Shown here: positions 14,561 through 24,076 of the stretch, piece by piece | Numbering within the stretch: the first letter of the stretch is position 1 | How the letters are laid out: each line of letters starts with the position of its first letter | Assembly: GCF_029852145.1 (NCBI RefSeq) | Contig: NC_079977.1 | Coordinates: forward strand, 7,956,837 to 8,020,836 | Direction: 5' to 3' | DNA: 64,000 bases | DNA from: Microplitis mediator | Lineage: Eukaryota > Arthropoda > Insecta > Hymenoptera > Braconidae | The notes under the pieces: generated by a model | Databases searched by the model: none | Told to the model about the DNA's origin: nothing | The model's input: the letters and a program-made list of their open reading frames with translations, nothing else | Translations under genes and position numbers: made by a program

Positions 14561-15895
14561 AATAAATTTTTAAACGTGAAAAATCGCCAAAAATTTCTAT
14601 TTTTAAATAGCTAAAAAAATTAAAGTTTATGGCAAAGTTTTTTTTTTAATTTTTGTTTTTAAATGTACTTATGTCAAAAAATAAAAAAACATTACTCGAA
14701 CGTATCTTGACCATCATTTTTGAGATTTTTGGAAAAATTAAAAAATTTATCGATTTTAACCATTTTTGAATTTTTTTTTCTTACTATATGAAACGTTGGC
14801 ATTTTCTGCAAATCTTCCAATTGGTTCGAAGTGGTTTTTTTGCAATTTATTTTTTTTTTCGATTGAAAAAAAAAACTATTTTTTTTTGGCTTTTTTCTTC
14901 GCACCACAATTTTCAAAATTGTTGTGAGTCCCAAGAAAACCTTCAAAATAAAAAAAAATATAAAATCAAGAATGTAACGTAGTAATCATTGAAAAATTTC
15001 GTTTTTTTTTCCAAAAATGAAGATAAAAACTAAAAGGAAGCTTAAATTATTGTTTTTGTATTTTTTTTTCTAACTAGATTAAAAAATGAAGAAAATTAAA
15101 AAAAAAATTTGTTTTTCGGTCCATTTTTTAACAAATGAGGGACATTCAAAACTACCTATTTATTGAATAATCACCTATTCAACATTTTTTTGAATCGCCA
15201 TTCGTTAGAAAATGGACCGAGAAGCAACATTTGTTTTTTTTTCGATATTTTTTAATCTCGTTTCTGAAAAAAAAATACCAAAATAATAACGGAAGCTTTC
15301 TTTTAGTTTTTATCTTAATTTGTCGAAACCAAAACAAATTTTTATAATGAATACTACGTTCAATTTTCTTTTTTATGATTTTTTCAATATTACAAGTTCT
15401 TTTTGGACTCAAAAATTTTCAAAATGGCGCTACAAAAAAAAACCTAAAATAATAAAACGTGAAAAAAAAAAAATCGAAATCGGATGAACACCACTCCAAA
15501 AAAATTGCTGGATTTGCAAAAAATGCAAAAGTTTTATGTGGTAACAAAAAAATTCTAAAATGGTATTAATCGAGAAATTTTTAATTTTTTTCGAAAATCT
15601 TAAAAATTATGGTAGAGATCGGGTTGAATAATTTTAATAAATTGTTTTCCAAAAATTACATTTAAAAACAAAAGGTTTAACCAAAAACGTCCGAATAAGC
15701 CAAATTTAAAAAAAGCCATAATTAATAGAAAAAAAAAAAAAAAAAACTTTTTTCCAAATTCCATAACTTGTTTTTGATTCGGCGAAAAAGTTAGAAAAAA
15801 TTCTGAAATTCATCATTTATAGAATCAAATTTCATTCACTCAAATCGAAAGGGGTCATGGTAAAAAGTGGTCGATTTGGCGTGAATAGCCCGAGA
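14561..15895. repeat. Low-complexity A/T-run dispersed repeat, copy B
   Basis: It has the same ordered anchors as 1263-2300: GTATCTTGACCATCATTTTT near 14702, a CGGATG..CACC block near 15480, and an end block with AAGTGGTCGATTTGGCG near 15864. ORFs inside it are composed of Phe/Lys/Leu runs and are not genes. Confidence 0.6.
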
Positions 15896-16006
15896 CGTAC
15901 AGGCAATTCTATTTTTCTTTTCATCCCAGATAGAAAAACTGGCTGTTATTGTATGTGGAACAGTATTATTCCAGTTTGCTTATAAAATATCGACAAGGCT
16001 CGAAGG

Positions 16007-16368
16007 TGTGGGGACTCAACACACATACAACCACACAAGCAAGCGTGCAACTCACGTGCGCACAGTTGACGCGCAGGCGCACAGCCAAGTCAAGATGCCA
16101 ACCGACCAGCCAATCAGACCAACGAATGCGTGTATCCGTACGGGTATAAGTTGGTAGAGGACATATTTCTATATATACATATATACATATCATTATTCTT
16201 CTTATTATTATTACAGTTATCTGAAAGTATAAATTACGTACAACTATTCCATTCATTTTTGATTATAATTTCATTTGTAATTAGTTATAAGGTGATAAAT
16301 AAATTAACACAACTTGTTGGGAAATATCTGAACACTTTATTTAAATGTGGTAGAACCAAACCCCCACA
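16007..16368 (+). repeat. 5' LTR
   Basis: Begins TGTGGGGACTCAAC and ends ACCCCCACA. It contains a TATATATACATATA stretch (promoter candidate) and an AATAAA signal near 16297. Confidence 0.95.
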
Positions 16369-16371
16369 TAC

Positions 16372-16386
16372 TGGTGACCCGAACGC
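16372..16386 (+). promoter_or_regulatory. Primer binding site, probably tRNA-Trp
   Basis: TGGTGACCCGAACG lies three bases after the LTR. It matches the 3' end of tRNA-Trp through TGGTGACCC with small differences afterwards. The tRNA assignment is from memory of that tRNA end. Confidence 0.6.
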
Positions 16387-16492
16387 TAGATAATTTTTTT
16401 CCAACAAGACGACATCGGCAGACGCCATTTCAACATTCCTTTGTTACGCGTTGCCGCGCAAAAAAATTTTTTTCTTATCACCATCACCGTGA

Positions 16493-17887
16493 ATGCTACG
16501 AACACCAATCAAAAAAACCATGGCTGATAACAAGGTCGACGATAAAAAAGATGAGTTTGGGAATGACAACCAAGATATTTTGGATCCAAAAATGCCGACA
16601 TTAATACCGGAAGGAGACCTACTATTAAATTTACCACCTGTAAGTACAACTACAAACCTTACACAAACTACTCTAACTTCAACTACAGTGCCAAACACAT
16701 CAACAAGTTACTCACAGACACAACAATTTCCACATCATTCGGCAAACCAAGATACAACTAACCTGAGCACAGCACACAGTCAGCCGCTACCAGGAACCTT
16801 TACACCAATTAACACATTCAGTCATGCACCACAATATCAAAGATACTATAACGATTTTATGACATATCATATTCCACCAGCTCCAACGGCCTACGAGCAG
16901 CCAAGATTCAACCAACAGTTGACCTCTATGGGCTACACACAACCTGGGTACGGACCACCTCCAGCTCACATAGGCTATAGTCAACGAAGACTCGAACTAC
17001 CTTCAGTACCTATAAACTATAATCAACGAAGATCTGATCAAACATCAGAATCACAGCAGCAATACGAGCCAGCAAGACAAAATTACCAGAGACGCCCAGC
17101 CAGGATGGAACGTAACGATTTACCATCATTTTGGCCACAGCACGTAAAACTCTGGTTCACGACAGTAGAGTCGGCTTTCGCAAGCAAGATGGTAGAAGAT
17201 GACGAGGAGAAATTCAGAGCAGTAATCAGCAAACTGGAACAGGAGCATCTGGCGGCTATCGAACAATTGGTAACTAATCAACCATCTACAGATAAATACT
17301 TAGCTATCAAGAACGCACTAATTAATCACTATGCTATGTCGCGAGAGAATAGTTTTAGGAAATTGGTCTCCGGGCTATCTCTTGACGGTCGTAAACCTTC
17401 AGAGTTATACGCAGAGATGTGCAAACATGCAGACAACGCTCTCGATCCAGCATTCATTAGAACACTATGGATGGATAGGATGCCAAAAGACATGCAAATG
17501 GTCCTGTCTCTCGCTGAGAAAGTAGACAGCACCTTATTGTTAGAGATAGCAGATAAAACGATGTCAATGTGCGAAAATCAACGACCACCAAATGCACACA
17601 TTGCAGCTGTATCTAAAAATCATTCACACAGTGACTGCGATGAGAAATTCCTCACGCTGACCAAGGAAATCAGGAACTTAACGGTAAAACTGGACAACTT
17701 CATGAATTATCAACGAAAATCACGTGGTCCATCTCCACACCCGCATAACAACCAATCACGCACACCCAGCGCGGATCGCCCAGCAAAAATATGCTTCTAC
17801 CATAAAAAATACGGAGCATTGGCACTGCATTGCGCGCCTAACTGCTCATGGAAAGCGGACCAGGGAAATGCGACAAGCCATCAATAG
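16493..17887 (+). CDS. gag: Gag polyprotein of the Gypsy element
   Basis: A 464-codon structural protein that would form the cytoplasmic virus-like particle. The N-terminal 190 residues are Pro/Gln/Tyr-rich and low in complexity. A capsid-like block at about 210-370 starts near LPSFWPQHVKLWF and is helical in character. A CHCC knuckle (C434, H437, C447, C451; C-x2-H-x9-C-x3-C) sits near the C-terminus in place of the usual CCHC. The ATG at 16520 (ACCATGG) has a better start context than 16493 and may be the real start. The frame ends 40 bases inside pol, which lies in the -1 frame. Confidence 0.9.
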   Translation: MLRTPIKKTMADNKVDDKKDEFGNDNQDILDPKMPTLIPEGDLLLNLPPVSTTTNLTQTTLTSTTVPNTSTSYSQTQQFPHHSANQDTTNLSTAHSQPLPGTFTPINTFSHAPQYQRYYNDFMTYHIPPAPTAYEQPRFNQQLTSMGYTQPGYGPPPAHIGYSQRRLELPSVPINYNQRRSDQTSESQQQYEPARQNYQRRPARMERNDLPSFWPQHVKLWFTTVESAFASKMVEDDEEKFRAVISKLEQEHLAAIEQLVTNQPSTDKYLAIKNALINHYAMSRENSFRKLVSGLSLDGRKPSELYAEMCKHADNALDPAFIRTLWMDRMPKDMQMVLSLAEKVDSTLLLEIADKTMSMCENQRPPNAHIAAVSKNHSHSDCDEKFLTLTKEIRNLTVKLDNFMNYQRKSRGPSPHPHNNQSRTPSADRPAKICFYHKKYGALALHCAPNCSWKADQGNATSHQ

Positions 17888-20800
17888 ACACGGCGGCTGT
17901 GGATGGCGCATCAAAATCTCGCCGTCTATTTATATACGACAAGGTAACAAAATCTAACGTTCTAATTGATACAGGTGCCGATATATCGGTGATACCACCA
18001 AATCATCACGACTTAAAAAAACCATCAAAATACGAATTATATTCTGTAAATCAAGAACCAATTCGTACTTACGGCGAACGAATGGTTACAATGAACCTAG
18101 GATTACGTCGACCCATACAATGGGCCTTCTGCATAGCAGACGTTCCGTATCCTATCATTGGCGCAGACCTTCTTGAAAAATACGGATTCTTAGTAGACAT
18201 CAAACAAGGACTACTCATAGATCCAGATACAGGATGCCGAGCAACAGGTACGTTCAGTAATTCATTCATGAGAGCTATCTCAGCTTTAAACGATAACAAC
18301 AAATTCGCAGCAATCCTTAAAGAATTTCCCGAGTTACTAGGCAACCCGTCCAACAACGTTGCAGCTCAACATCCGGTGAGACACCACATCACCACAACAG
18401 GACCACCTTGTGCTCAACGAGTAAGACAACTAAGGCCAGAACTACTAAAAAAAGCTAAGGAAGAGTTTCAGATAATGCTCGACATGGGCATCATGAGACC
18501 TTCCAGCAGTCAATGGGCCAGTCCATTACACATGGCTCCAAAGAAAAACGGCGATTGGCGCCCTTGCGGCGATTTTCGAAAATTAAATGCGCAAACTGTA
18601 CCGGATCGACATCCAATTTCTCTTCTACTCGACTGTACTTGGTTCCTAGCTGGTAAAAAGCGGTTTACCAAGATAGATCTGAAGAGAGCTTACAATCACA
18701 TACAAGTAGCTGAAGAAGACATTCCCAAAACAGCGGTAATCACACCGTTTGGGCTATTTGAATCAGTGTTCCTGCCCTATGGATTACGCAACGCAGCGCA
18801 AACATTTCAAAGACACATCAACGAAGTAACCCGAGGCTTAAAAAACGTATATGCGTTCATTGACGATATACTGATAGCGTCAGAAACAGAAGAGGAACAC
18901 GAAGAACAACTTCGCGCTCTCTTCGAACGACTGAAACAATACGGACTCTGTATCAACGCTAATAAATGTGTCTTCGGCGCGGAATCAGTTGAATTCCTTG
19001 GCTACCTGATCAACTCGGAAGGCGCTGCACCACTACCAGACAGAGTGCAAGCCTTACTCAACTACAAAAAACCAGAAACCATCGTAGAATTGAGACGCTT
19101 CATCGGAGCTATCAATTTCTATCGACGCAACATGAAGAACGCAGCAGCTGTCCAAGCTCCACTTAACGAGCTTTTGAAAGACTCAAAGAAGAACGACAAA
19201 CGACCGGTACCCTGGACAGAAGAAACTTCACGAGCTTTTGAACAAGTGAAACAAAAACTAGCAGACGCTACGCTACTAGCTCACCCCGTACACGATGCGG
19301 ATCTACGCCTCGTCACTGACGCGTCAAGCACGGCAATAGGTGCATCTATTGAACAAAAGGTCAATGGTGAATGGCAACCTCTGGGATTTTTTTCCAAAAA
19401 ATTAACGGAAACTCAACAAAAGTACAGCACGTACGACAGAGAGCTCACAGCCGTCTACGAAGCTGTCAAGCACTTCCAGCACTGGCTCGAAGGACGCGAG
19501 TTCACCATTTTCACAGACCACAAGCCACTGACCTACGCGTTCAGTCAAAAAGGAGACAAAGCAGCTCCGAGACAAATTAGACAACTGGGATACATCAGTC
19601 AATTCACCACGGACATCCAGTTCGTTAACGGATTAGATAACACAGTAGCTGATGCTCTTTCAAGGATAGACGCAATCAGACTACCAACAATCATCAACTT
19701 CCAAGAATTGGCACGTTTACAGGCAACTGACGAGGAACTCCAACAGCTCATCCAAGACAACTCCACGTCTCTAAAATTTCAAAAGCTAACATACGGACCA
19801 GATCACCAGGCGATTTATTGCGACGTCTCTTCAAGTGACATCAGACCTTTCGTTCCGGAAACACTCCGCCGTCAGGTCTACGATACTTTTCACAATATGT
19901 CACACCCAAGTGGACGAGTTACTCACAAGATCATCGCTCAAAGATATGTCTGGCCCTCAATGAATAAAGATATCACTCAATGGGCACGCAACTGCGTACC
20001 ATGTCAAAAATCCAAGGTCGGTCGACATGTACATACCCAACCGGCTACCTTCACTAACCCGGACGAAAGACTAGACCACGTACACATCGACCTGGTTGGC
20101 CCATTACCTGAATCCGAAGGATTCAAATATTGTATGACCATGGTGGACCGTTTCACCCGCTGGCCTGAAGCAATACCGATATTGGACATCACTGCAGACA
20201 CTGTAGCAAAGACTTTTTACAATCACTGGATCGCTCGATTTGGATGCCCAAAACTGGTCACAACAGACCAGGGATCTCAATTCGAGAGCGCATTATATAC
20301 GGCATTACTTCATCTAGTTGGAGGCAAACGCATCCGCACAACTGCCTACCACCCAGCAGCTAACGGACTCGTTGAACGCTGGCACCGGACTATGAAGGCG
20401 GCTATAATGTGTCACCAAGATCCTGAATGGACCAAAGTTCTTCCGACAGTCTTACTAGGACTTAGAACTTGTTACAAAGAAGACCTCAAGGCATCGCCAG
20501 CAGAGTTTCTTTACGGCACGAATCTCAGGATTCCGGGAGAATTCTTTACCCATGAAGACACTCCTCAGGATCCGCAATTCTTCCTGGAAGACTTCAGAAT
20601 CCATATGAGAAATGTAAAACCTGCACCTGCAGCTCATCATTGCAAAAGAAAAGCTTTTTGCTACAAAGATCTGGCAACCTGTACACACGTTTTCCTCAGA
20701 CAAGATGCAGTAAAACGTCCACTGGAACAGCCATACTCTGGACCACACCTAGTCATTAATAGATTAGACGACCGCACATTCACTATCGACGTCAACGGAA

Positions 20801-21366
20801 GAGAAGTCGTAGTAAATGTGGAACGACTGAAACCAGCACACTTGGCAACAGCTGACGTTTTGGAGCAACCAGCAAGTGACATTAATCAAAGAACGACACC
20901 AGCCAATGTCAACGAGACAGCTAAACAAAACAACGCATCTGTGGAAACGCCAACACAGATCAATTCGCGGAAAACGGTACCTAGTCAGCCCAGCACATCG
21001 AAAGTACCACAAACCGCAACTTGTCTTCAACATGAACCTGACATAGCACAGGCTCCAAAAACTTATGTACCTGACCTGAAACCAAACCAGACGACGTTTT
21101 CTGCATCGCTGCGTACCTATCCAGCGAGAAAAAAGAAAATTAACATCAACATCAAGAAAAACCAGGTATTCGAACTCACAGAGTCACCCATACCTTACTC
21201 TCAGGGGGGGAGTGGTGTGGGGACTCAACACACATACAACCACACAAGCAAGCGTGCAACTCACGTGCGCACAGTTGACGCGCAGGCGCACAGCCAAGTC
21301 AAGATGCCAACCGACCAGCCAATCAGACCAACGAATGCGTGTATCCGTACGGGTATAAGTTGGTAG
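17848..21366 (+). CDS. pol: Pol polyprotein: protease, reverse transcriptase, RNase H, integrase
   Basis: A 1,172-codon ORF made as a Gag-Pol fusion by -1 shifting; the ATG at 17848 need not be used. Protease: DTGA with D41. Reverse transcriptase: about 177-400, with active-site FIDD (D339, D340) where many relatives have YxDD. RNase H: D491, E532, D557. Integrase: zinc domain H682 to C716/C719, then catalytic D748, D807, E843 with the D,D35E spacing. All key residues are present and no lesions are seen, so it may be active. The frame runs through the polypurine tract and 150 bp into the 3' LTR before stopping, giving about 50 LTR-encoded residues. Confidence 0.95.
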   Translation: MESGPGKCDKPSIDTAAVDGASKSRRLFIYDKVTKSNVLIDTGADISVIPPNHHDLKKPSKYELYSVNQEPIRTYGERMVTMNLGLRRPIQWAFCIADVPYPIIGADLLEKYGFLVDIKQGLLIDPDTGCRATGTFSNSFMRAISALNDNNKFAAILKEFPELLGNPSNNVAAQHPVRHHITTTGPPCAQRVRQLRPELLKKAKEEFQIMLDMGIMRPSSSQWASPLHMAPKKNGDWRPCGDFRKLNAQTVPDRHPISLLLDCTWFLAGKKRFTKIDLKRAYNHIQVAEEDIPKTAVITPFGLFESVFLPYGLRNAAQTFQRHINEVTRGLKNVYAFIDDILIASETEEEHEEQLRALFERLKQYGLCINANKCVFGAESVEFLGYLINSEGAAPLPDRVQALLNYKKPETIVELRRFIGAINFYRRNMKNAAAVQAPLNELLKDSKKNDKRPVPWTEETSRAFEQVKQKLADATLLAHPVHDADLRLVTDASSTAIGASIEQKVNGEWQPLGFFSKKLTETQQKYSTYDRELTAVYEAVKHFQHWLEGREFTIFTDHKPLTYAFSQKGDKAAPRQIRQLGYISQFTTDIQFVNGLDNTVADALSRIDAIRLPTIINFQELARLQATDEELQQLIQDNSTSLKFQKLTYGPDHQAIYCDVSSSDIRPFVPETLRRQVYDTFHNMSHPSGRVTHKIIAQRYVWPSMNKDITQWARNCVPCQKSKVGRHVHTQPATFTNPDERLDHVHIDLVGPLPESEGFKYCMTMVDRFTRWPEAIPILDITADTVAKTFYNHWIARFGCPKLVTTDQGSQFESALYTALLHLVGGKRIRTTAYHPAANGLVERWHRTMKAAIMCHQDPEWTKVLPTVLLGLRTCYKEDLKASPAEFLYGTNLRIPGEFFTHEDTPQDPQFFLEDFRIHMRNVKPAPAAHHCKRKAFCYKDLATCTHVFLRQDAVKRPLEQPYSGPHLVINRLDDRTFTIDVNGREVVVNVERLKPAHLATADVLEQPASDINQRTTPANVNETAKQNNASVETPTQINSRKTVPSQPSTSKVPQTATCLQHEPDIAQAPKTYVPDLKPNQTTFSASLRTYPARKKKININIKKNQVFELTESPIPYSQGGSGVGTQHTYNHTSKRATHVRTVDAQAHSQVKMPTDQPIRPTNACIRTGISW
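17863..17869 (+). promoter_or_regulatory. -1 ribosomal frameshift site GGGAAAT
   Basis: The only 45-bp window shared by the two open frames (17842-17884) contains GGGAAAT, read as G GGA AAT in the gag frame. That is a canonical X-XXY-YYZ slippery heptamer, and slipping back one base enters the pol frame. A weak stem ACGGCG/CGCCGT (17890-17895 with 17920-17925) lies downstream, about 20 nt from the site, which is further than usual. Confidence 0.75.
21201..21215 (+). promoter_or_regulatory. Polypurine tract
   Basis: TCAGGGGGGGAGTGG lies directly before the 3' LTR and is the expected plus-strand primer. It lies within the pol reading frame. Confidence 0.8.
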
Positions 21367-21577
21367 AGGACATATTTCTATATATACATATATACATATC
21401 ATTATTCTTCTTATTATTATTACAGTTATCTGAAAGTATAAATTACGTACAACTATTCCATTCATTTTTGATTATAATTTCATTTGTAATTAGTTATAAG
21501 GTGATAAATAAATTAACACAACTTGTTGGGAAATATCTGAACACTTTATTTAAATGTGGTAGAACCAAACCCCCACA
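21216..21577 (+). repeat. 3' LTR
   Basis: Same length as the 5' LTR, with no differences found by eye. It carries the last codons of pol. Confidence 0.95.
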
Positions 21578-21581
21578 AAGG

Positions 21582-22569
21582 AGCTAACGCTAGAGCCATC
21601 TGCAGCATTCTATCATCAATTATTTTGAAACATGCTTACCAATAGCATCCAGCAACTCGAGATGGCGCTACTTCACATGTCGCAAAAAAGACTTCGACGC
21701 CATGTTTGTTGTTTACATATATCACTGTTGAATGTTTTTTTTTTTCAAAGTAAAAGTAATACTTATTAATCAATCTGATGAGATCTAACTTATGATTACA
21801 TCGAAGTATTTTATTACTGCGCAGGAACGTACGAAGCATTTTTTTCGATATAAGGTATTTCTGACTAATTAGAACTCATTTTGTGGAGTGCAGGCGGAAC
21901 CCGCGAAATTTCGATGAATTACCAAAGATATCTCAATTTTTTTCGACTTTTATTCAACTAAACCGCTTCGCTCGATGTTAGATAATTATGTTTTAGTAAT
22001 GATTGTAAATTTTCATTATTATTTGAGCAGTTTATCCATCTCAACTTTTACTTTAAAGTTCAAAAAAAATAAGTCAAGTTTTAAAAACTCTGTCGGTAAT
22101 TCAGAACCTATAAACCGCTGTTAAAAATTGTTAATTTTATAATAAAAGTAATTAATTGAATTTAAACTTGTAATTTGATTATATTAATTTATTAAATATT
22201 ATTTCTTAAATAAATTTATATGAATTTTTTTAATTAAATGACATTGATTTATTTAATTTATTTATATTAATCTCTTCTATATATTTATATTAATTTAGTA
22301 AATTTATCAACGTATTAGATTGATTTTATAATCATAATTATCATTTTAATATTCTAACGTATAACCTAAAACTTTAAAATTGTTAATGACATCTAAACCA
22401 CGTAAAAAATTTGAAGTCCACGGTGTGGTGTGAATGATTTGGTGTAAAAATTTTCAACACTGCCGGTGTGAAAGTCACATGACGCACAGTGTTAACTTTT
22501 TTACTCTGTGTATTAGAATGTTCACACCACTGATGGTGTAAATGTTCAAGTTTTTTATTTCAAAATATC
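21582..22569. other. AT-rich host spacer
   Basis: No gene. At 22415-22530 there is a short patch of TTCACACCACTGATGGTGT-like words, another self-complementary theme. The rest is plain AT-rich sequence. Confidence 0.4.
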
Positions 22570-23462
22570 ATAAATATGCCACACAAACTCCAAGTTACCA
22601 CTACCAAAACGACGAAAGAACTCTCAATATACTCCGCAAAAACCATAAAAAACCACCATAGAAATTCCGAGCAAGCCCAAAGACAACTCCGCGAAAACAC
22701 CCATGAAACTCCAAAAGAACACCCAAGAAACTCAGCAAGAACACCGACAAAACTCCGTGTCGTAACTGTACACAAAAATACTGCGTGTCTACCATGGAAA
22801 TGCCGTCAAAACTCCCTTGGTGCACCCAGTTTCAATCGAGTTTTTTCCGAATTCTTACGGTAGCGCTAAAAGCGCGAGAATCCTTAAAAACTCTGACTAA
22901 ACTACAAAGAAACACATTAAAAACTCCTACAAAACACCAAGAAAACTGCGTGATAATACCGACGAAACTCCAAGAGAACACCAATAAAACTCTGAGAGAA
23001 AACCAACGAAAGTCAGTAAAAACACCAACAAAACTCCGCAAAAACTCCGTGTCGTAACTGTATACAAAAATACCGCGTTTCTGCCATGAAAACACCGTCA
23101 AAACTCCCTCGAAACACCGAGTTTCGCTCGAGTTTTTTTCCAATTTCTACGGTGGCGCTAAAAGCACTAGAATCTGTGGAAACTCTGACTTAGCTACAAG
23201 GAAACATCCAAAGAACTCCGATGAAACACTAACAAAAGTCCGTGGTAACACCGATGAAACTTCAAGAAAACACCAACGAAACTCCAAGAGAAAACTGGCA
23301 AAACTCTTCAAAAACACGGTGAAAACTCCGTAAAAACTCCGTGTCGTAATTGCACACGAAACGCCACGTTTCTACCGCGAAAACACTGTCAAAACACCTT
23401 CGAAACACCGAGTTTCTGTCGAGTTTTTTCCGAGTTCTCACGGTGGCACCAAACCGCTAGGG
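22570..23462. repeat. 292-bp tandem repeat array, three units
   Basis: The anchor GTCGTAACTGTA-like block occurs at 22759, 23051 and 23343, exactly 292 bp apart. Each unit ends in a CGAGTTTTTTCC block plus a GGTGGCGCTAAA block, and is otherwise made of shorter AAAACACC/GAAACTCC sub-repeats. ORFs on both strands here are repeat shadows. Confidence 0.85.
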
Positions 23463-23994
23463 AAATAAATAAATAAATAAATATTTAAAAAATAAATCAA
23501 TAAATTTAACACAAAATTTGTGATAAAAATTACAATCGAATATTAAATTAAAATAATAAATATTTAAAATTATTAATCTAATAATATTTTGTATAAAGTA
23601 CATATATAATATATATTGATTATTCTCTAAATTTAATATTTTTTATATATAATTAAATATTAAATAATAATGAAAATTAAATATTTAATTAAATTATTAA
23701 TTTTTAATATTAATTTCTCTACAATAAAATTTGCTCATCAACCTAAGATTCTGTTATTATAGATTTTATGACTATTAATGGTACTATTCGATTTCTATTC
23801 CAGTTCTTAAGATGGATAAAACAAATGCGGAAATTTGTAAGGACTGTCACAATTGGAAGATGCTATGGCAGTAATATGGACATAATTTAAAAATAACATT
23901 CGAACAATGTTATAAAATTTATGTTACACTTAATGGAAGAAAATAAATATTTATTTATTCAATTTTTCAAATTTTAACTAATTTTTATTAAATG
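23463..23994. other. AT-rich spacer left of the DNA transposon
   Basis: AAATA/AATATT-rich sequence with no supported gene. It ends in the 9-bp target copy TATTAAATG (23986-23994). Confidence 0.5.
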
Positions 23995-24056
23995 GGGTGT
24001 GGTGCATCCCTACAGAGAATTTCTCTACATTATAAAATCTCACAAAGTTTTTCCCT
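23995..24056. repeat. Left terminal inverted repeat
   Basis: Reverse complement of 31662-31723 with few mismatches. It lies only about 20 bp from the transposase stop codon. Confidence 0.85.
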
Positions 24057-24076
24057 TTCCCTTCTAATATGCTCTA

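Larger units (their letters stand above)
16007..21577 (+). mobile_element. Complete Ty3/Gypsy LTR retrotransposon (CsRn1-like features)
   Basis: A 5,571-bp element with two 362-bp LTRs that look identical along their whole length, flanked by the 4-bp duplication AAGG (16003-16006 and 21578-21581). The order is LTR, primer site, gag, pol (protease, reverse transcriptase, RNase H, integrase), polypurine tract, LTR; there is no envelope ORF. The pol order with integrase last defines Ty3/Gypsy. A CHCC-type gag knuckle and a primer site matching tRNA-Trp are reported traits of the CsRn1 clade, so that clade is the best guess. It is more GC-balanced than its surroundings. Identical LTRs and open reading frames indicate a very recent insertion. 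Confidence 0.95.

Noticed and set aside
15966..16256. 96-codon minus ORF repeated at 21184-21465
   Set aside because: It is antisense of the LTR; the repetition reflects the two identical LTRs.
16007..21577. An endogenous retrovirus with envelope
   Set aside because: No envelope ORF exists between integrase and the 3' LTR.
22560..23143. Overlapping ORFs on both strands
   Set aside because: They come from the 292-bp tandem units with their AAAACTCC sub-repeats.
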